Assembly (NCBI GenBank): GCA_013400975.1
Contig: WBMZ01003289.1
Location: 1 to 64,000, forward strand
DNA from: Atrichornis clamosus
Taxonomy: Eukaryota > Chordata > Aves > Passeriformes > Menuridae
Length of the DNA: 64,000 nt
Direction of reading: 5' to 3'
A program made the translations under genes and the position numbers. This document shows positions 56,601 through 64,000 of this stretch, piece after piece. The notes beneath the pieces were generated by a model. That model was not told where the DNA came from, did not search any database, and saw only the letters and a program-made list of their open reading frames with translations. Each line of letters starts with the position of its first letter. The stretch's first letter is position 1.

Positions 56601-58398
56601 GACCATTGCACACAGGTATGTGTGAGAAAATGGAAGCCTGATGTTTCATTTGTAGGTGCAGGTAGAAATTCTTGTACAATCTGTAAAGTGGTGTGTAGTA
56701 AAGAATTGGTAGTGATAGGTCACGTGGAGAGAGGTTTCACAGCAAAAATGTGCCAAGGTTAAGAAAAAGGCTGATGTAATTAGCCTTAAATAGTTAAGGA
56801 GTCTTATTAATATAAAAATACCTTAAAGAAGAATATAATATTGTTTATAGAGGAGTGTAAATATGTCGGCATGGAGTCTAGATGCGAGCACAAAGATATA
56901 TTGGCCAAGGAACTGACCTCCACTGTGGCTTTGTACAATAGTACAACACAGAGAGGTGGTGAGAACACAGCAAACTGTGCCGTGGTTTCAACAGAACAAC
57001 CCCAAAATATTTTCTGATACTCCACTGAGCACAGGCTGAAAGCAAATTCCTGCTGGAGGCAACAGAATTTTTCAGCCCCCTCACAGAAGACACTTTTATT
57101 TAACCTATAGAGCTGAGGTTTAAACCCTGCATATTGCCTGTGAAATGCGAGGAACTCACAACTCCAGAACATTTAATCCTACTTAACTTTTCTATTGCCA
57201 GCCTTATAAGTAATCCTTGGAGTTAAGAGGAAGGAGGGAAGCCCCATGTGCCACCAGGGGAGGGAAGGGTCACCCACAAGTGGCGCTCGCTCTTGGGCGT
57301 TGGGAGGAAATTCCATGGAAATCCTTCAGAAACCTTGGGGAAACAGGGATGTGATGATGACAGCAATAGAATATTGCCAAGGGCAGTGCACTCGTAGAGC
57401 TCTTGACAAAAACATTGCTTCTTCTGTTACATAGAGCACCACAGTTGGCTGCGGCATCTCGTCGATTATTTCAATGTGATTCTCTTCTTTTAAACGTGAA
57501 CCGGCTCACAACTAAAAACATTTCTCCTGCATCTACTTTGTGTTCCTCTCATGAAATGGGGTTTTATTCTTCTGTAAATTGGAATTTTCATTTGTGATAT
57601 TTACTGCTGAAAAAGACAACAGTTTGATTGCCAAAATTTTATCAAAAAATCGGTTTGAACACAACAACTAATTTTGCCAGACCTTTAGATGGTTTTCAAT
57701 CTTCCTACAAATAAGAAAAAAATTTTAAAAACATTATTTCAAATCAGTATTTTACTTCAGAATCAAGGTATCTCATTTTTCAATAAGACAACCAAAACAT
57801 ACAGGGAAATACATTTTTTGGAAGTCAATTTTAATTGGGTTTTTTTGTTGTTGTTGTTGTTGAATAAGAATTCTCTCAGAGGGGAGAAAGAAGGGTGAGG
57901 ACTATTCAGATGAACACTGTTGTAGGTGTGGGAGAAAATCAAACTTTAAAACTCTAAATCAGAAAAAATACTATAATTTCTATATTTCTCTGAGGAAAAA
58001 AAGCATGTTTATTTCTGAGTTTTTTTAATAGATTCAATACAGGTGTTATAAAAACCTGCATCCAGTTTGACACTTCTCATCCTGAAGTTCTGAAAGATTC
58101 TAGGAAAATGCATATCATTGTCCTATTTTTTTTGGCTGCCTAGAAGTCCAGGACTCAGAAAGCACTGTAACTTGCAAAGCATTTGTCTATTTAAAAATAT
58201 GATGAAGCTGCTACCTTAAAGGATGATTATTTTGGTATTTTTCATTCCCCCAGATACAACAATCTGCATCAGGATTGCACCAATGAATTCAGAGGAAGTC
58301 TTCCTGGAGAAAATCTCTTGAAGCACGGAAAAGCCATCAAGCAGTATAATACTATCCTGGAAAGTTCTCCCATTTTGTCTCCTATGGAGAAAACCTGA
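29323..58398 (+). CDS. SLC15A5: SLC15A5, solute carrier family 15 member 5 (nine coding exons, 581 aa)
   Basis: This is a multi-pass membrane transporter of the proton-coupled oligopeptide transporter (POT/PTR2, SLC15) branch of the major facilitator superfamily. SLC15A5 is an orphan, so substrate and membrane are not established. Nine exons (29323-29692, 31288-31510, 35571-35740, 37652-37872, 40343-40529, 44607-44795, 48836-48967, 56507-56615, 58254-58398) join in consistent phase, and recalled human SLC15A5 is nearly as long. About 12 hydrophobic segments are visible, at roughly residues 45-70, 81-103, 111-133, 155-177, 194-218, 223-245, 306-328, 345-375, 386-406, 425-452, 468-491 and 512-532. 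POT landmarks are the ExxER motif ELCER (53-57), the FFNW...YIQQ block (195-219), [10 protein letters not shown] (330-339) and GVAE with its TM10 glutamate (E447). SLC15A5 is favoured over A1-A4 because blocks such as WLDHAKEN (286-293) and FPLFTFQ (313-319) match my memory of it. No frameshift or internal stop is present, so the gene looks functional. Confidence 0.93.
31288..31510 (+). CDS. SLC15A5: SLC15A5 coding exon 2 (residues 124-197 plus 2 nt)
   Basis: The acceptor is TTCTCTCCGTTCCAG. The exon completes TM3, then gives a charged loop ([15 protein letters not shown], about 141-155) and TM4, which is glycine-rich ([10 protein letters not shown]). It ends within the Trp codon of FFNW (195-198). 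The phase of exon 3 requires the donor AACTG|GTTGGT. The more canonical-looking GTAATT four bases downstream would shift the frame. Confidence 0.9.
31511..35570 (+). other. SLC15A5 intron 2 (with intron 1, 29693-31287)
   Basis: Introns 1 (1595 bp) and 2 (4060 bp) hold no recognisable gene or repeat family. A C-rich run (about 34243-34258) is the only notable low-complexity feature. Confidence 0.6.
35571..35740 (+). CDS. SLC15A5: SLC15A5 coding exon 3 (residues 198-254 plus 1 nt)
   Basis: A strong pyrimidine tract and CACCAG acceptor precede the exon; the donor is AACAG|GTAAGA. It encodes TM5 and TM6, including the family block FHWLVNLNS...SYIQQS (199-220). This corresponds to FYWSINLGA...YIQQN in better-known SLC15 members. 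The glycine usually found in the INLG part is Asn206 here. Confidence 0.92.
37652..37872 (+). CDS. SLC15A5: SLC15A5 coding exon 4 (residues 255-328)
   Basis: The acceptor is CTGTTTGCAG and the donor ATGCAG|GTGGGT. The exon encodes the cytoplasmic loop joining the two six-helix halves, with the WLDHAKEN block (286-293), followed by the segment [16 protein letters not shown] leading into TM7. It ends in phase 0. Confidence 0.93.
37873..40342 (+). other. SLC15A5 intron 4 (with intron 3, 35741-37651)
   Basis: Introns 3 and 4 show no coding exon. A 167-codon + strand frame at 38291-38794 ends in a lysine-, proline- and asparagine-rich stretch produced by a CCAAAA-type low-complexity tract and is not a gene. 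A second copy of the exon 2/3 type sequence was not seen. Confidence 0.6.
38638..38725. repeat. C/A-only low-complexity tract
   Basis: The + strand is built almost only of A and C (AACCAAAAAAACCCC type units) inside SLC15A5 intron 4. Confidence 0.7.
40343..40529 (+). CDS. SLC15A5: SLC15A5 coding exon 5 (residues 329-390 plus 1 nt)
   Basis: The acceptor is CCTTCAATGCAG and the donor CATTG|GTACGT. It encodes [12 protein letters not shown] (330-341), highly characteristic of SLC15A5, then the long hydrophobic stretch [20 protein letters not shown] (about 347-366). Confidence 0.93.
40530..44606 (+). other. SLC15A5 intron 5
   Basis: This 4077-bp intron is AT-rich with no recognised element beyond a short AT-repeat near 44430-44452. 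Confidence 0.55.
44607..44795 (+). CDS. SLC15A5: SLC15A5 coding exon 6 (residues 391-453 plus 1 nt)
   Basis: This exon has no ATG-initiated frame of its own and was found by frame and homology. The acceptor is CTCTATACCAG and the donor CTCCT|GTAAGT. It encodes [20 protein letters not shown] (393-412), a hydrophilic extramembrane loop, then [20 protein letters not shown] (431-450). E447 occupies the position of the TM10 glutamate that is important for peptide binding in characterised POTs. Confidence 0.92.
45840..46090 (-). mobile_element. Possible MIR-like SINE relic in SLC15A5 intron 6
   Basis: An order of weak blocks resembles the reverse complement of a MIR/CORE-SINE: TTAGCACTTTCATAATG, then CTCTCAAGTACTTAACTGAG, then GGTGACTTGCTTACAGTC. 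It is heavily diverged, and the call rests on block order only. Confidence 0.35.
46903..47273 (+). mobile_element. CR1 LINE, truncated 3' end
   Basis: This matches the chicken-repeat-1 3' region. Recognised blocks are GGCTTCAAACTGAGAATAGA, TTTAGATTGGATATCAGGAA, GGAAGTGTTCAAGGCCAGG, TAACCTGGTCTAGTGGAAGG and GATGATCTTTAAGGCCCCTT. It ends in CCATTCTATTATT, in place of the usual ATTCTATG units. It is 5'-truncated, lies in SLC15A5 intron 6 in the sense orientation, and encodes only a decayed scrap of the reverse transcriptase C-terminus. It is the main evidence that the host is a bird or a close relative. Confidence 0.95.
48836..48967 (+). CDS. SLC15A5: SLC15A5 coding exon 7 (residues 454-497 plus 1 nt)
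   Basis: The acceptor is TTCCTTTCTAAG (an AAG-type 3' site) and the donor CAAG|GTAAGA. It encodes [20 protein letters not shown] (462-481). This matches the family pattern in which a VPxxxRG loop is followed by TM11. Confidence 0.92.
48968..56506 (+). other. SLC15A5 intron 7, largest intron
   Basis: At 7539 bp this is the longest intron. Frames in it, such as 52633-52971 on the + strand, have no family motifs and are flanked by no convincing exon pair. No mobile element was recognised. An AT-rich stretch with overlapping imperfect palindromes of ATTAATTATT type lies near 50925-50970. Confidence 0.55.
56507..56615 (+). CDS. SLC15A5: SLC15A5 coding exon 8 (residues 498-533 plus 2 nt)
   Basis: This short exon has no ATG-initiated frame. 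The acceptor is CTGCTTTACCAG and the donor CACAG|GTATGT. It encodes [19 protein letters not shown] (498-516) followed by TM12 ([16 protein letters not shown]). NWFP followed by LExFFFF is a clear SLC15 C-terminal signature. Confidence 0.92.
56616..58253 (+). other. SLC15A5 intron 8
   Basis: This 1638-bp intron has no recognised element except a short TTG microsatellite near its middle. Confidence 0.6.
57845..57862. repeat. (TTG)n microsatellite
   Basis: Six TTG triplets lie in SLC15A5 intron 8. Confidence 0.9.
58254..58398 (+). CDS. SLC15A5: SLC15A5 terminal coding exon 9 (residues 534-581 and stop)
   Basis: The acceptor is CATTCCCCCAG. It encodes the hydrophilic cytoplasmic tail, starting RYNNLHQ (534-540) and ending MEKT before TGA at 58396-58398. 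There is no ATG at its start, and the frame is fixed by exon 8 phase. The tail is the least conserved part compared with my memory of human SLC15A5. Confidence 0.9.
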
Positions 58399-58707
58399 TA
58401 AAATTTCACCCTCATTGGACTAAATTTTGATTGTGTTATCCACCAGCTTTCTAATGATGAATTACCCTGGTGTACTTAAGTGAAATTGTCCTGGTATTTA
58501 TGAATTGTCTGATGAATAATAATGTTATTTATAAGTTTACAAAATAGCATTTTTCATAGCACTTGGCCTTGTAGAAGGCTGCACTGTCATAATTCACATC
58601 GAGGACAAGGAGAGCTCACTTTTGCCATGGTTGATGGAGAGAGGCTTTTAATCTCTATATGGAAATAGGAATGCACATATATTTGTACTTAGGAATGGTT
58701 AGAAATT

Positions 58708-58713
58708 AATAAA
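58708..58713 (+). promoter_or_regulatory. Candidate SLC15A5 polyadenylation signal (AATAAA)
   Basis: This is an AATAAA about 310 bases after the SLC15A5 stop, followed by a T/GT-rich stretch (ACATTTGTTTATC). It would give a short 3' UTR. Longer 3' UTRs using later signals are possible. Confidence 0.55.
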
Positions 58714-60834
58714 TATGCATACATTTGTTTATCAAATTACTCTGTGGCAGTATCACTTACAAGCAATTTTGGAGTGTGGTTGATTTTCGCAGTGGTGGGA
58801 GAGTTGTGTGCTGTTCTAGGTACCTGCTGATCTGCTACCCAGATTTCAGCTGCTTTCATTTCCCTGCCAGTAAAGTGGACACAAGAATTTTAACCTTCTT
58901 TGCAAATGGCTTTGAGATCCACCAAAGATTTCCTAGAAACAATATACCAGTCATCAGTCCATAAAGGGTGTCAGGAAACTTTGATGCTGAGGCATCCGGT
59001 CTTATTTGGCAGCAGCACTGTGAGATTTGGCTTTCTTAAAGGATGATATAAAGAAAATTGCTCGCAGGAGAATGGGAGACTGGACTATATTAACATCAAA
59101 ATTGCGAATTGCAGCCTGGTGAAGAGAATTAGGAAAAAATTGAGAAAGGAGAGACGCAGCTAAAGGTGGGGTGAAAAAATTATTAGTAATATACATTCCA
59201 CTTTAAAAATCTACAGCATTAAACACTCCCAAAATTGGCTGATTTGGTTGTTGTGAGAGATTATAATCTAGCACTTAATACTTCTTTTTAAAAGTCATAT
59301 TACTAAAAAGAGTGATGACAGAAGTGGGGTTTCTACGTGATAAGGGAACATCTCAAACCCAAAAACCTGAAGGAGCACTTTGATATCACATTATTCATGA
59401 TGCAAGTGGCAGTTCAGTCAGAATGCCTGGAAGAGATGAGGAATGCCTCTACCACAGGAGATTCTACACATTAAAAGAATATAATGCACAGAAGGATGGA
59501 GTTTGTGAGCTGAAACTATGGGAGAGCTGGGAAAGGAAATCTCTTCACCGTTAACCACATCCAACACTCCAGCTTTGGGTTGGGCACTATGGGAGTGGGA
59601 GCAAAATGTAGTCAATATAGCCCTTATCAGCAAGGGCCAGAGTGCTCTGCCAAAAGTGGCTGCTGGAGCTGGGGCTCTGAGAAGAGGTGCAGCAAAAGGG
59701 TGAAGGATCTATTCCCTGAGGGCACTTGAAAGTGGGAGACAGGCTAATTTCCACCTATTTGAGTAAATTTATCCATCACACCCGACAGTTATTTGTTGGT
59801 AAAGTGTTATTTTCTAAATCATATCTGTATTATAATAAACCCAGGTTTAAGACATGAAAATTTCTAGCTGCTTCCCTGGGAAATTCTTGAGTACTTGACC
59901 TTTGTCTTTGCACAGAAAAGCTACAGAAATGCTGGCTGGAGTCTGCTGACAGGAGGGATGTGCTTGCTGTCAGCGCATTCGAGCTTTGTACACAAAAGGA
60001 GAAGAACTATGCAATAAAAAGGTAAAATTTAAGATTTGGGCCAGTGAATGTAATTGGGCTGGAGGTGCCTTTAACACTTAATGATAATTTTTTTTTTTTA
60101 ACTGCAAAAATAACAGCAGCTTGGAACCATTTACATCAAGAACAAGAGAACAAGAAACCTAACTCTGTCTTAAGGTGAAATGTTTCTTTGCATTCTCAGG
60201 CTGAATGGTCTCAAACTTCCCAAGACCAATTTGTTTCTTTTTTTTTCTTTCCTCCTCAGAAATCAAAATATGAGAATAGATGAGATAATAGAATGCAGCT
60301 ATTTCAGCTGAATTGTCTGATGAAATCATTCTGCTAGAAAAAGAGGATGAGTTAACTCCCTGGAATAGGACTTTGCTGGTATGGGAACATGCAGGAAAGG
60401 ATTTCAGCAATGAAGGGGGCAGCCGGGCAGCCTTCACAGAGAGACACTGCAAGGAGGGGTTAGAATGGGCTTTGGGATGAATGGCTGACTACTGAAAGCT
60501 CTCTGCCTTCTTCACACGGACTAGAGGAACGCTTTTCCTATCAGATATAATAAAGAATTTGGCCTTTTAGATGGATGGCAGAAGAAAAGGGGGTACTGCT
60601 TGCTGAATTTTGGCTCATTTCAGTCGGTGGTGCAGACATGCAAACGTCTATCAATCAAGTTCACTGTTATGACAGAGCAATTTAGCAGCTAAAAACCAAC
60701 ACACAGGGGTTCTTCTTGAACTGCAGCCTCTGGGGCTCCGTTCAAAGCTGACGGAACCTTTTGTACATCCAGGGCACTGCCTAAATTTTATAAATCTTGT
60801 AGAAGTATGCAGTGAAATCAGTATAACAGAGTTT

Positions 60835-60853
60835 TATATATATATATATATAT
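60835..60853. repeat. (TA)n microsatellite
   Basis: This is a run of nine to ten TA dinucleotides. Confidence 0.9.
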
Positions 60854-61739
60854 TTATAAAAATAGGTTTGGTCTTGACTTTGAAGGAGATAACAAAGCAT
60901 TCAGACCTGATGGCCTGTGTTTGAGGTCACCTGTTGACATTCTGCATGGCTTTGCACAAAGCACATTTAAGAGATGCATGTTTTAATCCTCACCATAAAG
61001 GTTTATAGCTTTGAAATGTATTGTGGAAAAAGTTGCCTCCTACGTGAGATTAGGAGTGACCAGAAGCATCCCAGTTCAGTTTTCTATTTTTTTACTGCCT
61101 AAATCTTCTCCCAGCACAGAGTGGAATTAGTATAAAGGACTCTAAATTCAGTCTTGACTTTGAAACAAATTGCTGTTGTGCAGCTCTGGGTATGACTGAG
61201 TAGGTGCTGTGCTCATCAGAGGCCTTTCCTAACCTTGAATAGCCAGATGGATTGCTGATTCCTGATGGTACAGTTTTGGGGGTTCTTTTTAGTGGTTCAA
61301 TGTGTGTTTTGTGCTGTATTCATGTACACACCCAGGAAAAATTGCAAGTTCTGTCTCAGACAAGTCACAGAGCGCCTCAGTTAAGTCTAAATGCACAGGA
61401 CACCTTCTTGTGTGCAGGGGGGGCTGAGGAGAACTCGATGGAGAGGATTAAGATCTCCATCTGTTAAGTTTGCACTGATGATAAAACACATGCTCCCAGT
61501 TGGAAAAAGACGCATTAAAAGAGCAATTTCACTTCTACTGCCTAGCAACAATGTCATTGAGCACCTGCAATAGTTTAAACATTAAGCATAATTGGCTTTG
61601 CTTGACATAAATCTGTAGTTTTGTAAATAAGAGCAGTTGAGTTTCTATGTAATACCAATTAGCTCTAAGGAATGCTTTGTTTGCTGAAGCCTGCAGCTTT
61701 GTGGAGGAAAGAGAGAGTTGTTAAGACTCAGCAGTGGTA

Positions 61740-61858
61740 GTCAGAAGGTAGAACCCAGATCAGACATTACATAGGCTCTGAGTGTCCTTGTGCAAGTTAT
61801 TTAATCTCTTTCAATCACATTCCCTAGGTATGAGAGAAAGAATAACCTTCAGAATTCC
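61740..61858 (+). mobile_element. Possible MIR-type SINE relic
   Basis: The blocks GTCCTTGTGCAAGTTATTTA, ATCTCTTTCAATCACATTCC and GAGAGAAAGAATAACC follow the order of the MIR core (GACCTTGGGCAAGT, CTCAGTTTCC, GGATAATAAT). A poly-T run (61859-61876) adjoins it. Divergence is high. Confidence 0.4.
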
Positions 61859-61876
61859 TTTTTTTTTTTTTTTTTT
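61859..61876. repeat. Poly-T run
   Basis: This is a run of about 18 T. It may be the tail of a - strand retroposed element or simple expansion; no element body was recognised next to it on the right. Confidence 0.8.
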
Positions 61877-63184
61877 GGTGGAGAAGTCTGAGAGTGATTA
61901 GAACCCCCTGCAGGCAATTTTAAAGCACTGGACAGAGCGGTGTGGGTCTGTGCTGGATTTCTTGTCCCTTCTTTTAGCTGAAGCTGCTATTGCATCTTGA
62001 AAGTTCTTGTCAATTTTCTAGAATTTCTTCTGCCACTGATGGAGGGAAGAGGTGCATGACCCGCTAGAAATGAAAATCAGCTCAGTTCCTGTGGGAACTG
62101 TGAGTTGGAAAGATGAGGTAGGAGAAAACCTTCCTTGTGGAGTTATAGAGCAGAGCTGCAGAGCAGAACTAAAGCTTTAATTTAAGCTTGGTGTCTGCTG
62201 TAATATGCACTAGACTTGCCTTGGCAAGGGCAAATGCAGCTTCCAGAGGGTGTCTTCAAAGTCCACTTTTCTCTCATCTGAAAAAAAATAAAAGAAAATT
62301 CACAAGTCTCCTCATGGTTTCTCAATTCTGAATAGAATAAAAGTTACCTTTTCCTTTCTATCTACTCAGTCTCTAGAAAGTCTCACCACAGAAGTCATAT
62401 TCTGGTGGCACAGTACTTTAAATTATTCTAGTTTCAGTCTCTGTAACTTTAAATATAGATTTCCTTGGTTCAGAGAAGGTTGACATCTGAACCCTGTGAA
62501 GTCTACTAGTATTGGTGCTGGCTCTTTAAAGTTAATCAGTTCTAATACTCAATGGTAATAGGAGTGAAAGGAACTGTTCTGAGAGTGATTTTTCAGTGTT
62601 TTGAAGATATTTCACCTCTACAGAGTACTGGATATTGCTCCCTAAGACTTCCAAATTTTAGATACAGTCTACAGATTTTTTTGGGGGGCATATATGCTCT
62701 CAAAAATAAAATTAGCAGAAACTTTTTAAAGAATATTGTATCATCAGCTTCTTTTCCTATTTTGTTTTTGTTTGTTTGTTTGATTTTAAGGCTATATTTT
62801 TGATTGTTTATTTGTTTCCCCAGATTAAATAAAGAAATTAGAGTATTTATATCTACAGTTGGCTGGGCGGTAGCCCACCACCTTTCAAAATATCAGGATT
62901 TTATGTAGAGCCAAAATGTTCTCATTCCTATCTAACTCACTTCTGAGAAAATGCCCAAGTCTAGAAAATATTGCAGGTACTAACTTAACAGTTTTGAGGG
63001 TTAGGCTTCTTTCCCGTTATTATGGAAACTTCTGTTCCAGTGGTTGCAGTATCACCCCTGGAACAGCTCAGCTTTGAACAGAGGTTTTGAAACTGAATCT
63101 TGAATACCCAGCAGAGTGTGCTGCTGACCAGTTGGACCTGAATGCAGGCATGCATATTTTCTGCATTCCCCTTCTATTACTTAA

Positions 63185-63203
63185 ATATATATATATATAT
63201 ATA
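63185..63203. repeat. (AT)n microsatellite
   Basis: This is a run of about nine AT dinucleotides. Confidence 0.9.
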
Positions 63204-64000
63204 TTCTTTTTTCCTTGCAGATCAGAAGAAATGTTTTGAAAGCTGAAGCACTTAACAAACAATCTGAAAAACCCCAATCACTGAGGATTCAGGGGGGACA
63301 TCGACAGAAAAACAAACCTTCAAGCAGTTGATGTTTGTCCCACCTGCTTTGTAGCCTGGTAAAAACAAAACAAAAAAAAGCATCTTTTGAAACCAGATCC
63401 CAAATGCTTTTGTGGTCATGTTGTGTGAACTTCAGAAGTGAGATTGCTGTGAGGTTGGGGGCAGCAGTTATAGTAAAAAGGCACAGCAAGTTATCTCAAT
63501 TTCATTTTTTGCATGGCCAATGACTGTGATTTGAAGGTACTGCCTTTTTAGCTGGCACAAAGAAGGAATCTTTGATAAAAAGCAAAATCATAAGTTCAGA
63601 ACTAATGTTGAAAAGGTTGCAAGAGGATGCTGCTTGAAAGTGGATCCAGCATTACATGCAATTCTGAATTTCTTCACCTGGCTTCACAGAGTTTTGCTGC
63701 TGCCTTGGAATTGTTCCTTTTTAAAGTGTTCAGGAGAAAAACCTGAGAGATTTGAATACCATGCTGACAGATGATAACCCCCTCAACAAGCTTTGTCACT
63801 GTTTATAAAGAGCTGTCATTTAGTGGAAACGCTCTTTAAACTTCAGCTGTTTGTAAACTAAACTTTAAAGGGGAGAATATTGTGTAAAACCTTAAGCAGC
63901 AAAAATATCATGCAGCCTTACATATTCTGTGGAAAAGAGCTGGGGAATGTCTGTGACTTTAAGGAAGAAACTTCACTGCAGAGATCCAAGCATAGAAATT

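Larger units (their letters stand above)
58714..64000. other. Intergenic region downstream of SLC15A5
   Basis: I see no convincing exon on either strand. In human the convergent neighbour is DERA, but I could not find its C-terminal coding sequence on the - strand, so it probably lies beyond the window. Confidence 0.5.

Noticed and set aside
59002..60452. - strand frames downstream of SLC15A5, considered as terminal exons of DERA
   Set aside because: None encodes sequence resembling the deoxyribose-phosphate aldolase C-terminus.

Overview
The window is vertebrate, almost certainly avian, nuclear DNA. The evidence is an intron-rich gene with GT-AG splice sites, an AT-rich background with one CpG island at the left edge, and a CR1 LINE 3' end at about 46.9-47.3 kb with the family's usual terminal sequence. 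A MIR-type SINE relic at 13.1-13.3 kb and weaker ones elsewhere fit an amniote genome.

Layout. (1) 1-345 is a CpG island that begins inside a CCCCGG hexamer repeat. A 100-codon reading frame of unknown identity (532-834) and a polyadenylation signal (1316-1321) follow it. (2) 1.35-29.3 kb is mostly non-coding. Its striking feature is a degenerate 10-bp tandem array at 8718-9260 that reverses orientation at about 9129. It also holds a purine-rich tract (1738-1990), the MIR relic and a few microsatellites. (3) 29323-58398 carries one complete protein-coding gene on the + strand. I reconstructed nine coding exons whose splice phases all agree and which join into a 581-residue protein. I identify it as SLC15A5, the orphan fifth member of the proton-coupled oligopeptide transporter family; the human protein, as I recall it, has nearly the same length. 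(4) From the SLC15A5 polyadenylation signal (58708-58713) to 64000 I see no gene, only microsatellites and a weak SINE relic.

SLC15A5 is the only gene supported with high confidence. In human the order is DERA - SLC15A5 - MGST1, with SLC15A5 convergent to DERA and divergent from MGST1. If this is conserved, MGST1 would lie to the left on the - strand, and the edge CpG island could be its promoter. DERA would lie to the right of the window. Neither was found here, so this is inference only.

The most unusual element is the 10-bp array: 41 units in one orientation followed by 13 in the other, in near-perfect 10-bp register. This gives a long imperfect inverted repeat and repeats a short RGTTC core once per helical turn.
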